A stretch of DNA of 64,000 nt, taken from the NCBI GenBank assembly GCA_026873275.1, contig JANTUC010000010.1:186001-250000 (forward strand). Reading direction: 5' to 3'. A program made the position numbers and the translations under genes. Positions 34,877-46,046 of this stretch are shown here, in pieces. The notes beneath the pieces were generated by a model. The model was not told the origin of the DNA, did no database searches, and was given only the letters and a program-made list of their open reading frames with translations. This DNA is from Pseudopithomyces maydicus (lineage: Eukaryota > Ascomycota > Dothideomycetes > Pleosporales > Didymosphaeriaceae). How positions within the stretch are numbered: the first letter of the stretch is position 1; every line of letters begins with the position of its first letter.

Positions 34877-37104
34877 CCCATAAGAAATTTCTCAAAACGC
34901 TCGTCGCTACATAGCACAATTGGTGGAAGGAAATGTGACGCCAAAGTGGCGACTCGGAGTATTTCAGTCTTTCGTCGCAAAATTTCGAAGATACGAGTGG
35001 GTATTAGCATGGACACAGAGCTTGGAATATATGAAAGGAAGAGTACCGGAAACATCGGGCCGTTTCTGGAAGTCGATCCCCGAACGTCACCGTTACTGTG
35101 ACGTGTTGGTCGTAAACGTGATACATGCTTGAGTACACTGCATAGGTTTAAATTACAGCCCCCTCCAGCTGGTAATACGACAGCAGAGACTAATGCGGTG
35201 ATGTGCTAACTTGGATATTCTAGACCGTCCAGCTCAATGGCTTCAGTCGTGGATACCTAGTGCGTTGTTTGGAAACACTGGGATGGGCCGTAATTTGTTC
35301 TTTATGGCTACTCTTGCAACGTGTATAAGTCATATGCCAAAAAGATGCTCAGCGCTATTATCCAAGGATATTGTTCAATTTCCTCCCGCTTCTCGATTCG
35401 ATTCCTAGAAGGTTTTTGACAGGTGGAGTTGCTGCGAGACATACGAGTCCCTTCCCATCAAGAGTATAATTTCAGAACATCGCCATGTCCACAACGTTCG
35501 TACGAAAATCGTACAGCTGAGATGAATGGCGTACTACCTTCCAGTTCTACGCGCGGGGTATCGCCCAACGGGTCTGAGGGTACATGAGATAAATTTCGTG
35601 TACCGGTTTTGCGCGCAACTCCACCAAACGATTGTCAGCGCTTTATCGTTGCTTGCACAAGCCAATAGCCTGGAAAAATTACCTTATCTTGTGCTCGTAC
35701 AAGATGGGTGCATATCTAGAGGGAGCTGTTGTATCATATTGTCTGGATTCTTTGACCCAAATGGCTTCTTGGTGTCTTCCATGGCATTCCAATTAGCTAC
35801 GGCCTATGATGCAACCTCTTACTCACGAAAGCTTCACCGGATCAGAAGGAAATGCTCGGCTACTTTTAACCCGCAGCAAAAATTTCGTTAGTCCTGTGTA
35901 ATACGCACTTGATTCCGAAATCAGTGCATCACGACTCGAAGTTGACTTCAGTGAAAATTTTCCGAGTTGTGGACGAACGCTAATCCTCAATTTTCCCTTA
36001 TGATAATGCCTAGCTTATATGATACCACCTATATCATATAGTCGCATATAGTACCCGCAGGGCAACTGGAAATATTACCAAGCACGCCACACGCATGCGA
36101 AACCCCCAAAGTCTGACCCCACCACCTCATCCCACATCACGCAACCCCTTCATTTCGGCCCCTCACCTTCCACGTGCCACATCTCTTTTCCCGGCGGCGC
36201 AGGAAAAAATTCTTCGTGATTCCGAAAAATTCACACACGAAGCTTACCACCCCTAGGGCTCTCTCGGGCTCCAGGGCTCTCTCTCACGTGCCCCCTCGCC
36301 CCATGTTGAAACCTGCACAGCACACACAACACCGCACCATGTAGAACAATATGTCATCGATTCGATTTGATTCATTTCGCTATTTCTCTCCCCTTTCGCC
36401 CAATTATACACCTCGTCAGGGCCCACCCTCCACCTTCGCCTTCGCAATGCTATAAAAACACTATCTGATAAACGCAGCTCCGGGGTATCTGTATCGTGCT
36501 CGCACCGAGCAACCCACATGTACATACATCGATCGACCGCCAAAAAAGTAAACATAAGGAAATAGAGAGAAAAAAATGTGGTAAACGTGACTACGTAAAT
36601 AAAACAGGTTGAGAACGGAAAACAGGACGTTGGAGATAGGTAGGTAGGAGGGTAGGTAGGTAGGTGGGGAGGTAGAGGGGGAGGACAGAGAAGAAGGAGA
36701 AGACATGCTTGAGATCAACACTTGTTTATTATTGCAGCGACTTAGTGGAGATGAGTGTGAGAAGGAAAAAAATAGGAAACGAGATCAGATGAAAATGGAG
36801 AGAATGATGCTTTGCGTACAATGAACGCACCGTCGACCATATCATCTGCTCCCGTCCCCCATTTCCATTTCGCTCCCACAAAAATTTGCTTGCTCGCTCG
36901 CTCGCTCCACTCGACGCTTGTTCTTGTTCTTGTTCTTGTTTTCTTCGGTGACCTCCCCTGTTTCTCTCCTCACCACGCACAACTCGCGCACAGATCAGAT
37001 TTCACGACACCGCCTTAGTCAGTCAGTCTTTCGGTCTTTTGGTCAGTCAGCCAGCCAGCCATCGCCACGCCAGCAGCCCATGCATCAAGCACTCAGCCGC
37101 GCGC
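34877..37104. other. Intergenic region with block boundary and microsatellites
   Basis: The left half is AT-rich. It includes a plus-strand ORF of 121 residues at 35526-35891 without recognisable features. The composition returns to C-rich near 36.05 kb. Microsatellites follow: TAGG repeats (about 36636-36672), GCTC repeats (36890-36905), TTCTTG repeats (36915-36940) and GTCA/GCCA repeats (37018-37062). No gene is accepted. Confidence 0.5.
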
Positions 37105-38201
37105 TTATGAAGGCTGGATGACCGAGGGACCGGCAAGCACCTCCGAGTCGGCAACCGACTTTGACTTGACGATCATCATGTAGACCTCGCCGCTGAGGTT
37201 CTGGGGAACCACGCAGTTGCCGTCGGTGATCTGGGAGAACTGGTTGCCGCCACTGTGATGCATAATTAGCCACTGGCCTACATGTACAATCGCGATACAG
37301 GAGGAAAAAACTTACGGAGCGACGAAAGCGCAGAACTGCGCACCAGCGGGGTTCTGGGCATCCGCAAGCTTGAGGTTGGAGCCCACGGCGGCCTGCTCGG
37401 GGTTCTGCAGGGCGATGGAGGGGAAGGCCTGGATGTTGAGGTTTGAGCCCTCGGGGCAGCTCTTGATGAACTGGGCGGCGAGGGTGAAGACGGCGCGGGG
37501 ACCAAGCGGGGTGTCGAAGGCAGCGGGGACGGGTTCAGCGCCCGAGGCGGTGCGGATGAAAGCCTGGTGGCGGGCCTCGACGGTGACGATGGTGGCCGCG
37601 GCGGTGAGGACGTCGGAGGAGTTGACGAGGGGCGCGGCACCGAGGTAGGCGGAGACGCCGACGGCCTCGAGGACGCGGGCGGTGGCGACCATGGTCTTTG
37701 CGTCGGCGAGGGCGGCGTCGAAGTTGTAGGTGCAGGGCTCGACGGGCTTGGCTCCTGCGCCGGCGATGGCGGCCTGGAGGGTGGTTACGTGCGTGGCTTC
37801 GGTTTGGCCGACGCCCATGAGGGACTTGATTTGGGATTCTGAGAGGCCGAGGGCGGTGAAGTCGCTCATGGGGAACTTGGCGAAGCCCTGGGAGTAGAAG
37901 GTGGACTCGAGGTGCTCGGCGGTGAGGGCACTGATGGTGGTTAGTTGGCTTGTTCTGAGGAGCGTAGGGGGAAACTGGTAACTTACAATTGGAGGATGTC
38001 AACATCGCTCAAGCCGCCACCAGGGGCTGCTGCTGGGGGTGCCGCAGCAGCTGAGGAGCTGGCAGCCGGTGCCGCTGAAGAGGTTGCTGAGGCAGCAGCA
38101 GAAGACGAAGCTTCTTGACGGGCGATGATACCAGCCGGGGCGGCAGCCGCAAGAGGAGCCAGGGCAACGAGGCCACTGATGATTGATCGTACGCTAGGCA
38201 T
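37105..38201 (-). CDS. Secreted ferritin-like domain protein (Rds1 type)
   Basis: Exons: 38201-37987, 37930-37316, 37252-37105; 325 residues. It begins with a signal peptide (SIISGLVALAPLAAAAPAGI) followed by a possible Kex2-like site and a Ser/Ala/Pro-rich linker. The body is a ferritin-like four-helix domain: LSDVDILQFALTAEHLESTF, where Glu-His pairs resemble metal ligands, the helix GQTEATHVTTLQAA and IVTVEARHQAFIRT with the matching Glu and His. The C-terminal part has PSGGNQFSQITDGNCVVP-like sequence and conserved cysteines. Homologues of fission yeast Rds1 respond to nutrient and heat stress. Their activity is unknown, and an extracellular or wall role is inferred. Codons favour C, so expression is probably high. 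Intact. Confidence 0.88.
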
Positions 38202-40027
38202 CTTGTCGAATTAAGTGTTGTCGTCGGAAGTTGTCGTTAAAAACGTAAGTGGAAAGTTCTCGGAACCAGCAAAGACTCGCTTTGATTAATTATAAATTTC
38301 CTTAAAGTCCAACCAGGGACGGAGAAGAGAACGTGAAGGAATGTGAAGGGAGTATTAGGTACAGCGAAGGGTTCTCTGCCAGCGGATGACTACTAGAAAA
38401 CGATTGTAGAAACAAGGTGGGCGCCAATGGTCCTTATAGCCTCCCTGCGACTCGAAGGCTACACCTGAGACGCCAGAGCAAATTCGGAGGACGGATGAAG
38501 GGTGTGGGAAAGTGACGGACTGCAGCAATCCCGGCCACGCTTGGTCCACTTACCGGATGTGTGTCCACTCAAGCTTTTTGACCAGGCCCTTGGGCCATCC
38601 TGATTAACGTGGGCAGCCCTGAGAACGCTGGAGCAACCGCTGATGGAGTTCGTGTTGTTGCCGGTGGCAGGGGTATTAGGTGCGCTAAGTGTAGCAAGTC
38701 TGGGGTGCTGCGACGCTTAGGCCTCATTCGAAACCGTACAGGTCGCAACGACGCCCAGTATGCTACTCGGAGGAGGCGCTACCGGTCAAGCCACAGTCTT
38801 CTTGGTTCATATTATTGTCGCATGGCACTGAAGTGACGGCTCGATGTGCTTCCGGCTGGCTTCACGCGTCGGTCCTCACGCGCCTCAGGAAACGCTTCAC
38901 CCTAGTCCGACCAGTCTCAAGGCTTCGATGCTTCGAACAATGTTTCAATAATCATCTCGAAAGCAGCCGCATGGCCAAGCACTCGCGTCGTTGTATGTAG
39001 TCGCCCACGAGTCTATGCTGCGCGTGGTCTTGTCGAGGTACGTTGGACATGGACAGGACGGGCACACTGCGCACTGCCACGAGCGCACATCACCAAGTTG
39101 CTCCTAGCGGCTGCTTGTGCACCACGGCCCACCTGTTCTGCCGTATAGCCAGGGCCCTGTTCCTCCCATGCAGCTAGTTGCCGGCAGGGGCAGGGGCTCT
39201 GCCTCTCCTAATGGTTTACAAAAGGTCACAGATGTGTCCGCCGAACCGCACTAAGACCTCTGTCCCACGCATTGAGCCTCCTTGCCCGGATACCGGCAAG
39301 TGTTTCTACTACATGCGACTGGCACAAAGCGGATAAACACGCTATTGCGCTTCGATCCAAGATGAGGCCAGATTTAGCGGAACGCACATCATCCAGTCTG
39401 TTGTTTCAACGGCTGTGGTCCAATCCGTCCATTGAGAAACGTATCAGCCACGCACATCTGTCGATATCTGTTGATACAAAATGCGGACGGATGAGCGCTC
39501 CTTCATCCTCCGAAGATGCCCGTGCCAGGCGACACGAAGAATCGATGAGACGATCGATGAGGGAATTCATGTGAGGATTGACGAGAGGATGAACGTTGTT
39601 GCATTTCCGGCAACTCTACGCAAGTGTAAATGGATAACGGCAATGTTGACTTCTATCAAAGGCGTCTTGCTCATCAACTAAGCATTAATATACCATCCCC
39701 CAACTACTGCCTTGCGGGACTGGCTACTTAACTAAAATATTCAAGCTCGCCACTTTTAACCACTACACACAAAACAATACATGTGTTCATCTCCCGGCCC
39801 ACGCCGCCCACGCTAATATGTTCTGAGCCATGCAATTTCTGCCTACACAAATCCTCCGAGAGCTAACATCATAGCAACCAATCAATGGAACAAACAATGG
39901 GAGAAACAGAACCCATGGACCGTGTAGCGCAAGTGGATTTCGAGCGCAACGATTGGCAAAGCTCAGTAGTGCGATGGGGACAGCGTTGTCAATCAAGAAA
40001 ATCGAGCAGGCCTAGTTGTTCCAGCCC
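38202..40027. other. Long intergenic region without a recognised gene
   Basis: It holds the promoter of the Rds1-like gene (left) and the 3' flank of ssd1 (right). Small ORFs (for example 39272-39574, 38609-38836) show no domain. No clear repeat or transposon relic is seen. Confidence 0.45.
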
Positions 40028-43000
40028 TTAGAGCGCGTAAGGGTTCAGAGAACGGATGGTCAAGCATCTGCGATGAGGTTAGCATCGTGGATATATCAAC
40101 ATGGGAATTTACTTACGGAGGGCTCTTGGACAGATCCGTCTTAAGGATGATAGGAACACGAGTCATCTCCCGGACATCCTGAATGTAGTCTCCATTCTCC
40201 TCGCGGAGGGTGAACCAGCTCAGATACTTCTCCTTGTTGGTAAGCTTAGCTTCGGGAGACTCGCTAGCGCTCTGGGCAAGCTTCGAGTCGGACTTGACAC
40301 GGTGAGGTGCATAGCGGCTGGATTGCAGACCATTCCTGGTTGGCGAAGGAGGCATGCTCTGCGTGGGGCGGTCTGCACCGGTATTCAGCGAGACACCGGC
40401 CATTGCACCAGTAAGTTCGCCAGAATCATCGTCGTCGTCATCATCGAAGAGAGCATCGTCATCACGAGCTCCAGTGTCCATCTGCCTGCGCTGGGCTTCC
40501 TCCTGCTCCTTCGCACGCTGCTTAGCAGCTTCAGCATCGCGAGCAGCAGCAGCCGCATGCGCAGCGCGAGTCGAACCGTGCTTCGGCCTCTCGTCTTCCG
40601 GAATGTATGCAGAAGAGGGAACGCCCTTCTCCCAGTAAAGTTCAAGGAGACGCTTGTTCTTGTCGAATTCGGCCTTCTTCAATGGCAGCTGATCGCAGTG
40701 CACGCGCTTCTCGAAACCAAATTCGGGAATAAGGACATCGAATGCCGATTCGTACACGCAGAGGACGATGCCCTCGCTGATCAGATCGCCACCAAGTTCT
40801 TGTCGTGTCTTGTCCATGCTGCGGCAAGATTCGATGTGCACGCTCTGCTCCTGGGCAGCGTGAGCGGAATCCTTCTTGGTGTTGCACATCTCTGCTGTCT
40901 TTGCCAGGACTTCAATGTCTTCGGTGAACTCGATAGCGCCATTGGACAGTGCAGCTTCAAGCTGGCGGTGGACAACGATGTCTGCATAGCGTCGGGAGGG
41001 GTTGGTGAAGTGGGTGTACAGGGGAAGGTTCAGGGCATAGTGAGCACGCTGATCTTCGGTTTGCTTGCCAGCAACAATATACTTAGCACGGTTCATCGAC
41101 TTGATGACCAATGTCTCCAGACCCTTTCGGATATCGGGATCCTCAACCTGGAACAGGCTGTTCTGCACGCTACCACTGCTAGTGGTGTCGATGGGATAGC
41201 CGATGGCACTCATACGCTCAGAGATGGTCTGAAGGCGACGAGGGTTGGGGGAGCCTGTCGTCGAAGGAGAGCCTTCTCAGGTAGGCCGGCAATGATCTGC
41301 TTCGCGACGAAGGCATTCGTCATGTGGCTCAACTCTTCGATGCATTCGTGCGAAGGAGAGGAGTCAAAGATGTTGGCCTCAACGGGCACGTTCTCATCAT
41401 CGAGCTGATGCATCAACCGAAGAGACGGGACATCCGTGCTACGATCGCCAAAACGAGCCTCTCGGAACTTCTGGGTGATGTGGTGGAGCATCTTGATGTC
41501 CTTGGCCCTATCCTCGGACACTTCCGAAGCGTTACCGTTGATAACGGCATCGACCTCTTCGTACGAGAGTTTGCCAGAGCTCTTGATGATGGACTTGCCG
41601 ATCCAGGTCTCATCTTCTTGAACACGTCCAGTGTTGGGGTCAACCTTGAACACCACACTGACAGTGTAGCGCTCCTCGCCAGGGCTCAGGCAGCAGATCT
41701 CCTGAGAAAGACGTGGGGGAAGCATGTTGACGGTGCGGTTCATAAGGTAAACCGCTGTGCCGCGCTTCTTCGCTTCACGGTCGACAAGCGAGTTGGCTTT
41801 GATAAAGTGAGCCACATCCGCAACGTGGAAGCCGATCTCGACACGGCCATCGTCCAAGTACTTGAAGTGGAGCGCATCATCCAACTCCTTGGATCCATTG
41901 GGATCAATAGTAAAGGTCTGCTCAGTACGGAAGTCGCGGCGGTTCTCGAGTGCTGTCTCTCCGTCATTAGCAACGGACCAATCTTCAAAACCAACGTTCT
42001 TGATAACAGCATCCGAAAAGTCATCGGGACCAAAGTTGTTGTCTCGCAAAAGAGCATCGGTTTCCACCTTAAGGTCACCCATCTCTCCGAGCTGTTCAAC
42101 AAGCGTTCCGAAGGGGTGCAAAGATGTGATCGGCCATCGCTTAATGCAGGCGACAAAGATGCGGTTCGCATAGTCTTGGTGCTTCTCGACGAAGTCACGG
42201 GGGGCTTGTTCGGTTGGGATGGCGATCAAAGGTACACGCTTGTCGGTGGGCTTGAACCAGACAATCTTAGGCTTGTCTTGTTGACGGTTCTCCTGGGGAC
42301 GGGAGTTACCACCCTCACGAGCGGCACGCTCAGCTTCCTGCTTCTCCTTCGTAGCTTGGCTGCTAGGGCGCAACAGTCCCAATGTACTAATCATGGGTTA
42401 GCCAAAATCTAGACGGCGAAGGTATTGATGCTTACCCAGAAAACATCTGACCAGCAACGCGCTCGATCACAGCAACAATGTGACCAGCGTACAGAGGCTT
42501 CTGCTCGTCGTTAATCTCTTCCTCCTCCATCAGAAGCAAGCTCTGGCCTTCAACTTCAACGTCGTCGTTCTTCTTCTGTGTAGGACGCTGGCGCAGACTT
42601 CCGCGGCGTCGAATACCGCCCTCGCCACTAGTTTCAGGCTGAGTCGTGGCGTCGTTCACAGCAATGTTGCTCCCACTAGGGCCAGCATTGTCTTTCCTCT
42701 TCTTCTTCTCTTCCTTCTCACGCTTCTGTCCCCACACCTCGTCGACGTCGAGCAGTTCGACGGCCACCAAGTCACCCTCTAGTGCTCGGTTCCTGTCTTT
42801 GCTACCGCAAATGAAGATATCGGCGTCAAGGTCAGTGGTGGTAACATAGGCGTCACTACGGTTCTTCTTGTTGACGCGCAAGATACCCGCAACAAGCTGC
42901 CCATCACTGAGGAGGGCCGGCAGAGTTGCTTGTGGTAGGTAAGGAGTGAAAAGCGTCTTGCGCTGCTGCTGTTGCTGTTGCATCATCTGAGGCTGGCCGT

Positions 43001-44278
43001 GCTGGCCGGGCATGCCTCCAAAGCCTCCTCCATTCATTTGCGCGGCTTGAAGAGCCTGGAGGTGAGCAATCTGAAGCGGGTTCAGACCCTGACCACCAAG
43101 CATCTGCTGTTGAAGGAGCATTTGTCCCTGAGGAAGCTGCATAAGCTGCGGCTGGCCTTGATACTGGAAGTTTCCAATAGAGCCTACAGACTGGTTAACT
43201 GAGCCACGGGTGCGATGGCCGGGCTGGAAAGGAGCGGCATTTGCGGTCTGGTTCATGTTGAAATTACCCATGTTTTGGGCTTGGTTATTTTGGTCAGGCT
43301 GCTGTTGAGGCTGGGGCTGGGGCTGCCTCCAGTTGCCCTCGAAGTTGCGAGACTGGCTCCTGCCGTGTCCTGAGCTGCCACGGCGTTGGAAGTCAGACTG
43401 GCCGGTCTGCGCACCGCTGCTGTTGTTGTTGCCATCAGTAGGGGCAGGGGCAGCAGGGAACGAAAAGGCTGGTCCACCGCGGCCAGCGCTGCCACCACCG
43501 CGACCAACAGCCATACTCTGGCTGCGGCCATGTGCGCCGCGACCACCGCGACCAGCGGACTGATCAGTCGGGGTGTTTCCGCCAGGACTAGCGTCGCGGT
43601 TGCTGGAGCCACCGGCAGAGGTAGGGATGGGGAACTGGAAGCCAGAAGTCTTTCTCTTCTGCTCTGCCAGCTCAGCAGCCTTCTTTGCCTCGGGTAGGGC
43701 GAGAGAGTGTCGGCGCGTGTGTCCCGATCCGGCACCACCGCCACCGCGACCGCGAGGGTTGACGTTCTCCCTGCCTTGGTTTCCTTGTCCGCCATATTCA
43801 CCGAAGCCAGAGGCGCCCGAAGAAGGTGCGGGAGGGGGCCACCCATGACGTTGGGCAAGGCCGACTGGTTGCGGCGGTGGGCAGATGGCTGCGAGGGAGC
43901 ATTCATGGGGACGGCGAGGTGGGCCTGCTGGGGCATCTGTTGCTGGAACTGGAACTGGTTCGGGTTGGGAGAAACATTAGGCATCTGTCCTTGCATCTGG
44001 AAATTGCCGGGCAGGTGCTGCTGGGGCTGGATCATACCCATGTTAACATATTGTTGGTGGGTTGCAGCGATCTGCTGCTGCTGCTGCTGTAAAACTTCGA
44101 TCTGCTGGGCGATGGCCAGTTGTTCCACTGCAAAGACTGTCAGCAGGCGGGCGGATGGCCAGGGGGAGGGGGCAGGCGCACTCATCAGCGGAGTCAGCTC
44201 AGACGGGCTACGTCGATGAGCGATGTGCAGACGACGGCCATTGGGGTTCAATGGGCCGGGCTGGCCTTGTTGATCCAT
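40028..44278 (-). CDS. ssd1: Ssd1-family RNA-binding protein (pseudo-RNase II)
   Basis: Ssd1 (gul-1 in Neurospora) binds mRNAs for wall proteins and represses or localises their translation under Cbk1 kinase control. Exons: 44278-44182, 44127-42436, 42386-40117, 40067-40028; 1366 residues when corrected. It has a Gln-rich, prion-like N-terminus (EVLQQQQQQIAATHQQY) and a Gly/Arg-rich disordered stretch. Cold-shock/OB folds follow (TLPALLSDGQLVAGILRVNK), then the RNB domain (about 745-1090). The RNB active-site string is TIDPNGSKELDDAL, where one catalytic Asp of RNase II is Glu, consistent with an inactive enzyme. The frame is broken at G5 runs 43834-43838 and 41247-41251. One added base at each makes exons 2 and 3 end in the phase their downstream exons require. 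Intron 1 is 54 nt and in frame. Confidence 0.95.
44128..44181 (-). other. In-frame 54-nt first intron of ssd1
   Basis: Donor GTGCGC, acceptor TTGCAG. Its length is a multiple of three and it has no stop, so retention would add 18 residues (a SAPAPSPWPS-like insert). Removal joins ELTPLM to MEQLAIAQQ, which reads more naturally. Confidence 0.65.
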
Positions 44279-46046
44279 GGCGAGGACTGTGTGTGAAGCG
44301 TGTTCACAGCCTGTGCCTGCAGGGTTGATAAGCGGAGTCGACTCGGTTGATAGCGAGCAGTCGAGACGAGCGAAAAGAGTATCAACAGAAGATCTGGCGT
44401 CTGTCAGCGGGGCTCTCGACGGGCGGGCGTGTGCGGCGCTTGCAGCGGTGAAGCAGGCAGCGAGGGCGAGGGCGCGGGTGAGAGGCAGGCGGGGAGGGCG
44501 ACGCTCGCGGGTGGCTCGCGGGCGGTGTTGTGTTGGGCGGGAGGAGAGTGGGATGGGCGGACACTTTGGCGGGCGGGGAGGGAGACTCACACTGGATGGA
44601 AAAGTGGTGCTCAGGCACAGTCCAAGAGGATGCTGGATGGATCGATGCTTCAAATGTTGCGAGTTTGTGGCTTCATATGTTGCAGAGTCTGGTGCGTGAT
44701 AAGTAGATAGCGTACAGGGGCGGGCGTAGAGAGTGTTCTGTCCCTCGTAGCGGACTGGGTGGTGCTTTCCCTGGGGCGGGCGGTGGGTTGATCCAAAGGG
44801 CAGGAGAGAGTGCGCGAAGGAGGGCAGGCAGGAGCAGCCAGGACAGCGGAACTCGCCAGAGAACGACTTTCAAGACGGAGGAGTGGGAGACGTCAGAGGG
44901 TGCGAACGAGAGGTGATGGATGTGATGGGTGCGCCCCAGCTCCTAGGGAAGGGATCGGCTAGCCTCAGCTTGTCCGCAAACGACCTGCGACCCACTTTGC
45001 CGGCGTACGTCACAGCGTACGATGTCGACAGCTTGCAGAGAGCGCCCGCGCAGATGTGCTGATGCCAGATGCCAGACGCCAGACGCCGGCCACTGGGCCT
45101 TGATATAAGCCACGACTCGCCGCACCGCGGATGCGCGGGCTGCTAGGTTTGAGGAGGCGTGGTGAGGCACTTCAGACTGTCGTCCCTCGAGTGCTGTGTT
45201 TCACGGCCCATGCTAGTCGCTTTGCTACTAGACCGAGCGGCAGCAGCAGCCTCGGAGCCTCGCAGGCGAAAACTGCACGTCTGGCTTCTGCTGCTGCTGC
45301 TGCTGCTGCTCTTACAGTTCAGCAGGGCCCTGGACGATGCCCGGTTGCCCCAGATCCGCAGTCGGGGCTGCTGCTTACTGTACTGACTTACGTGCCGGCG
45401 AACCTACTCGTCGAGCTGGGGTGGCACCGGGCGGATCGAAGACTGACTGTGCCACGCTGCGGGCAGCACGAGCTTGTGCCACTGCTAGCGACGGCACACT
45501 GGCAATCCAAAAAGTACGTGCGTGTGCAGCGCGCAAGAAAACGTTGGTCGACTGTGTCAAAACACGTCCCTCTCATTCACGAACCTCCACCAGGATGCGT
45601 TCGTCAACCGCAAGGGGCGGCTGTTTCCTCCCTAGCGCAGCCGTGCCGCCCTTCTGTTTCTGAAGTTCGCCTCGACCTGCCTCATCTCGTGTCATGATGC
45701 TCCACAGCCTGCTCTGCTCCAGGCCTGCAATGTGTTCAGTACACCACTGCGCCTTTTCGGTAGAGCACGCACACACACTCTCTCTCACCGCCAGTTGCCT
45801 GTTGACAGCTCTGCAGGCGTTCGGACCACGCTTCCGACGAGTCTATTCAGCTTCATCCCAGGACAGCCATGTGGGTCCAGCAGACCCGTGGACTAGATCT
45901 GGGGTAATCACGTGATATCCTTGGCCTGCGCCGGTTCGAGGTTTTCCCGTCTCCGTTTATAGACGCTAGCAGTCGACGCGCGAACCAACCGCGCCTTTTA
46001 TGTATCGACGCGCAACTTTAGATCTCCACCTCAGCGTCCCTCCGCC
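44279..46046. promoter_or_regulatory. Shared 1.8-kb divergent region of ssd1 and gle1
   Basis: No supported gene. It contains a CTG triplet run (about 45288-45310, seven copies), a short GCCAGAYGCCAGA repeat at about 45064-45090 and G-rich purine tracts (44760-44900). Long regulatory leaders are plausible for ssd1. A 188-residue plus ORF (45131-45697) is low complexity and was rejected. Confidence 0.5.

Larger units (their letters stand above)
26950..36050. other. AT-richer accessory block
   Basis: By eye the base composition shifts to markedly more A/T near 26.95 kb and back near 36.05 kb, in both coding and spacer DNA, with A/T-ending codons in the genes. It contains three minus-strand genes: an eight-repeat SANT protein, an MFS transporter and a CorA-like protein. 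I found no terminal repeats, transposase or integrase at the edges. It could be an acquired segment, a region of old RIP-like decay, or simply a facultative isochore. The composition estimate is visual, not computed. Confidence 0.5.

Noticed and set aside
35526..35891. 121-residue ORF in the AT-rich block
   Set aside because: No domain, no plausible exons around it, and the length is possible by chance.
45131..45697. 188-residue plus-strand ORF upstream of gle1
   Set aside because: Ala/Arg/Pro-rich with a translated CTG run and no recognisable domain; it lies in the divergent promoter region.
45930..45960. tRNA-like T-loop GGTTCGAGG
   Set aside because: No matching acceptor, D or anticodon arms around it.
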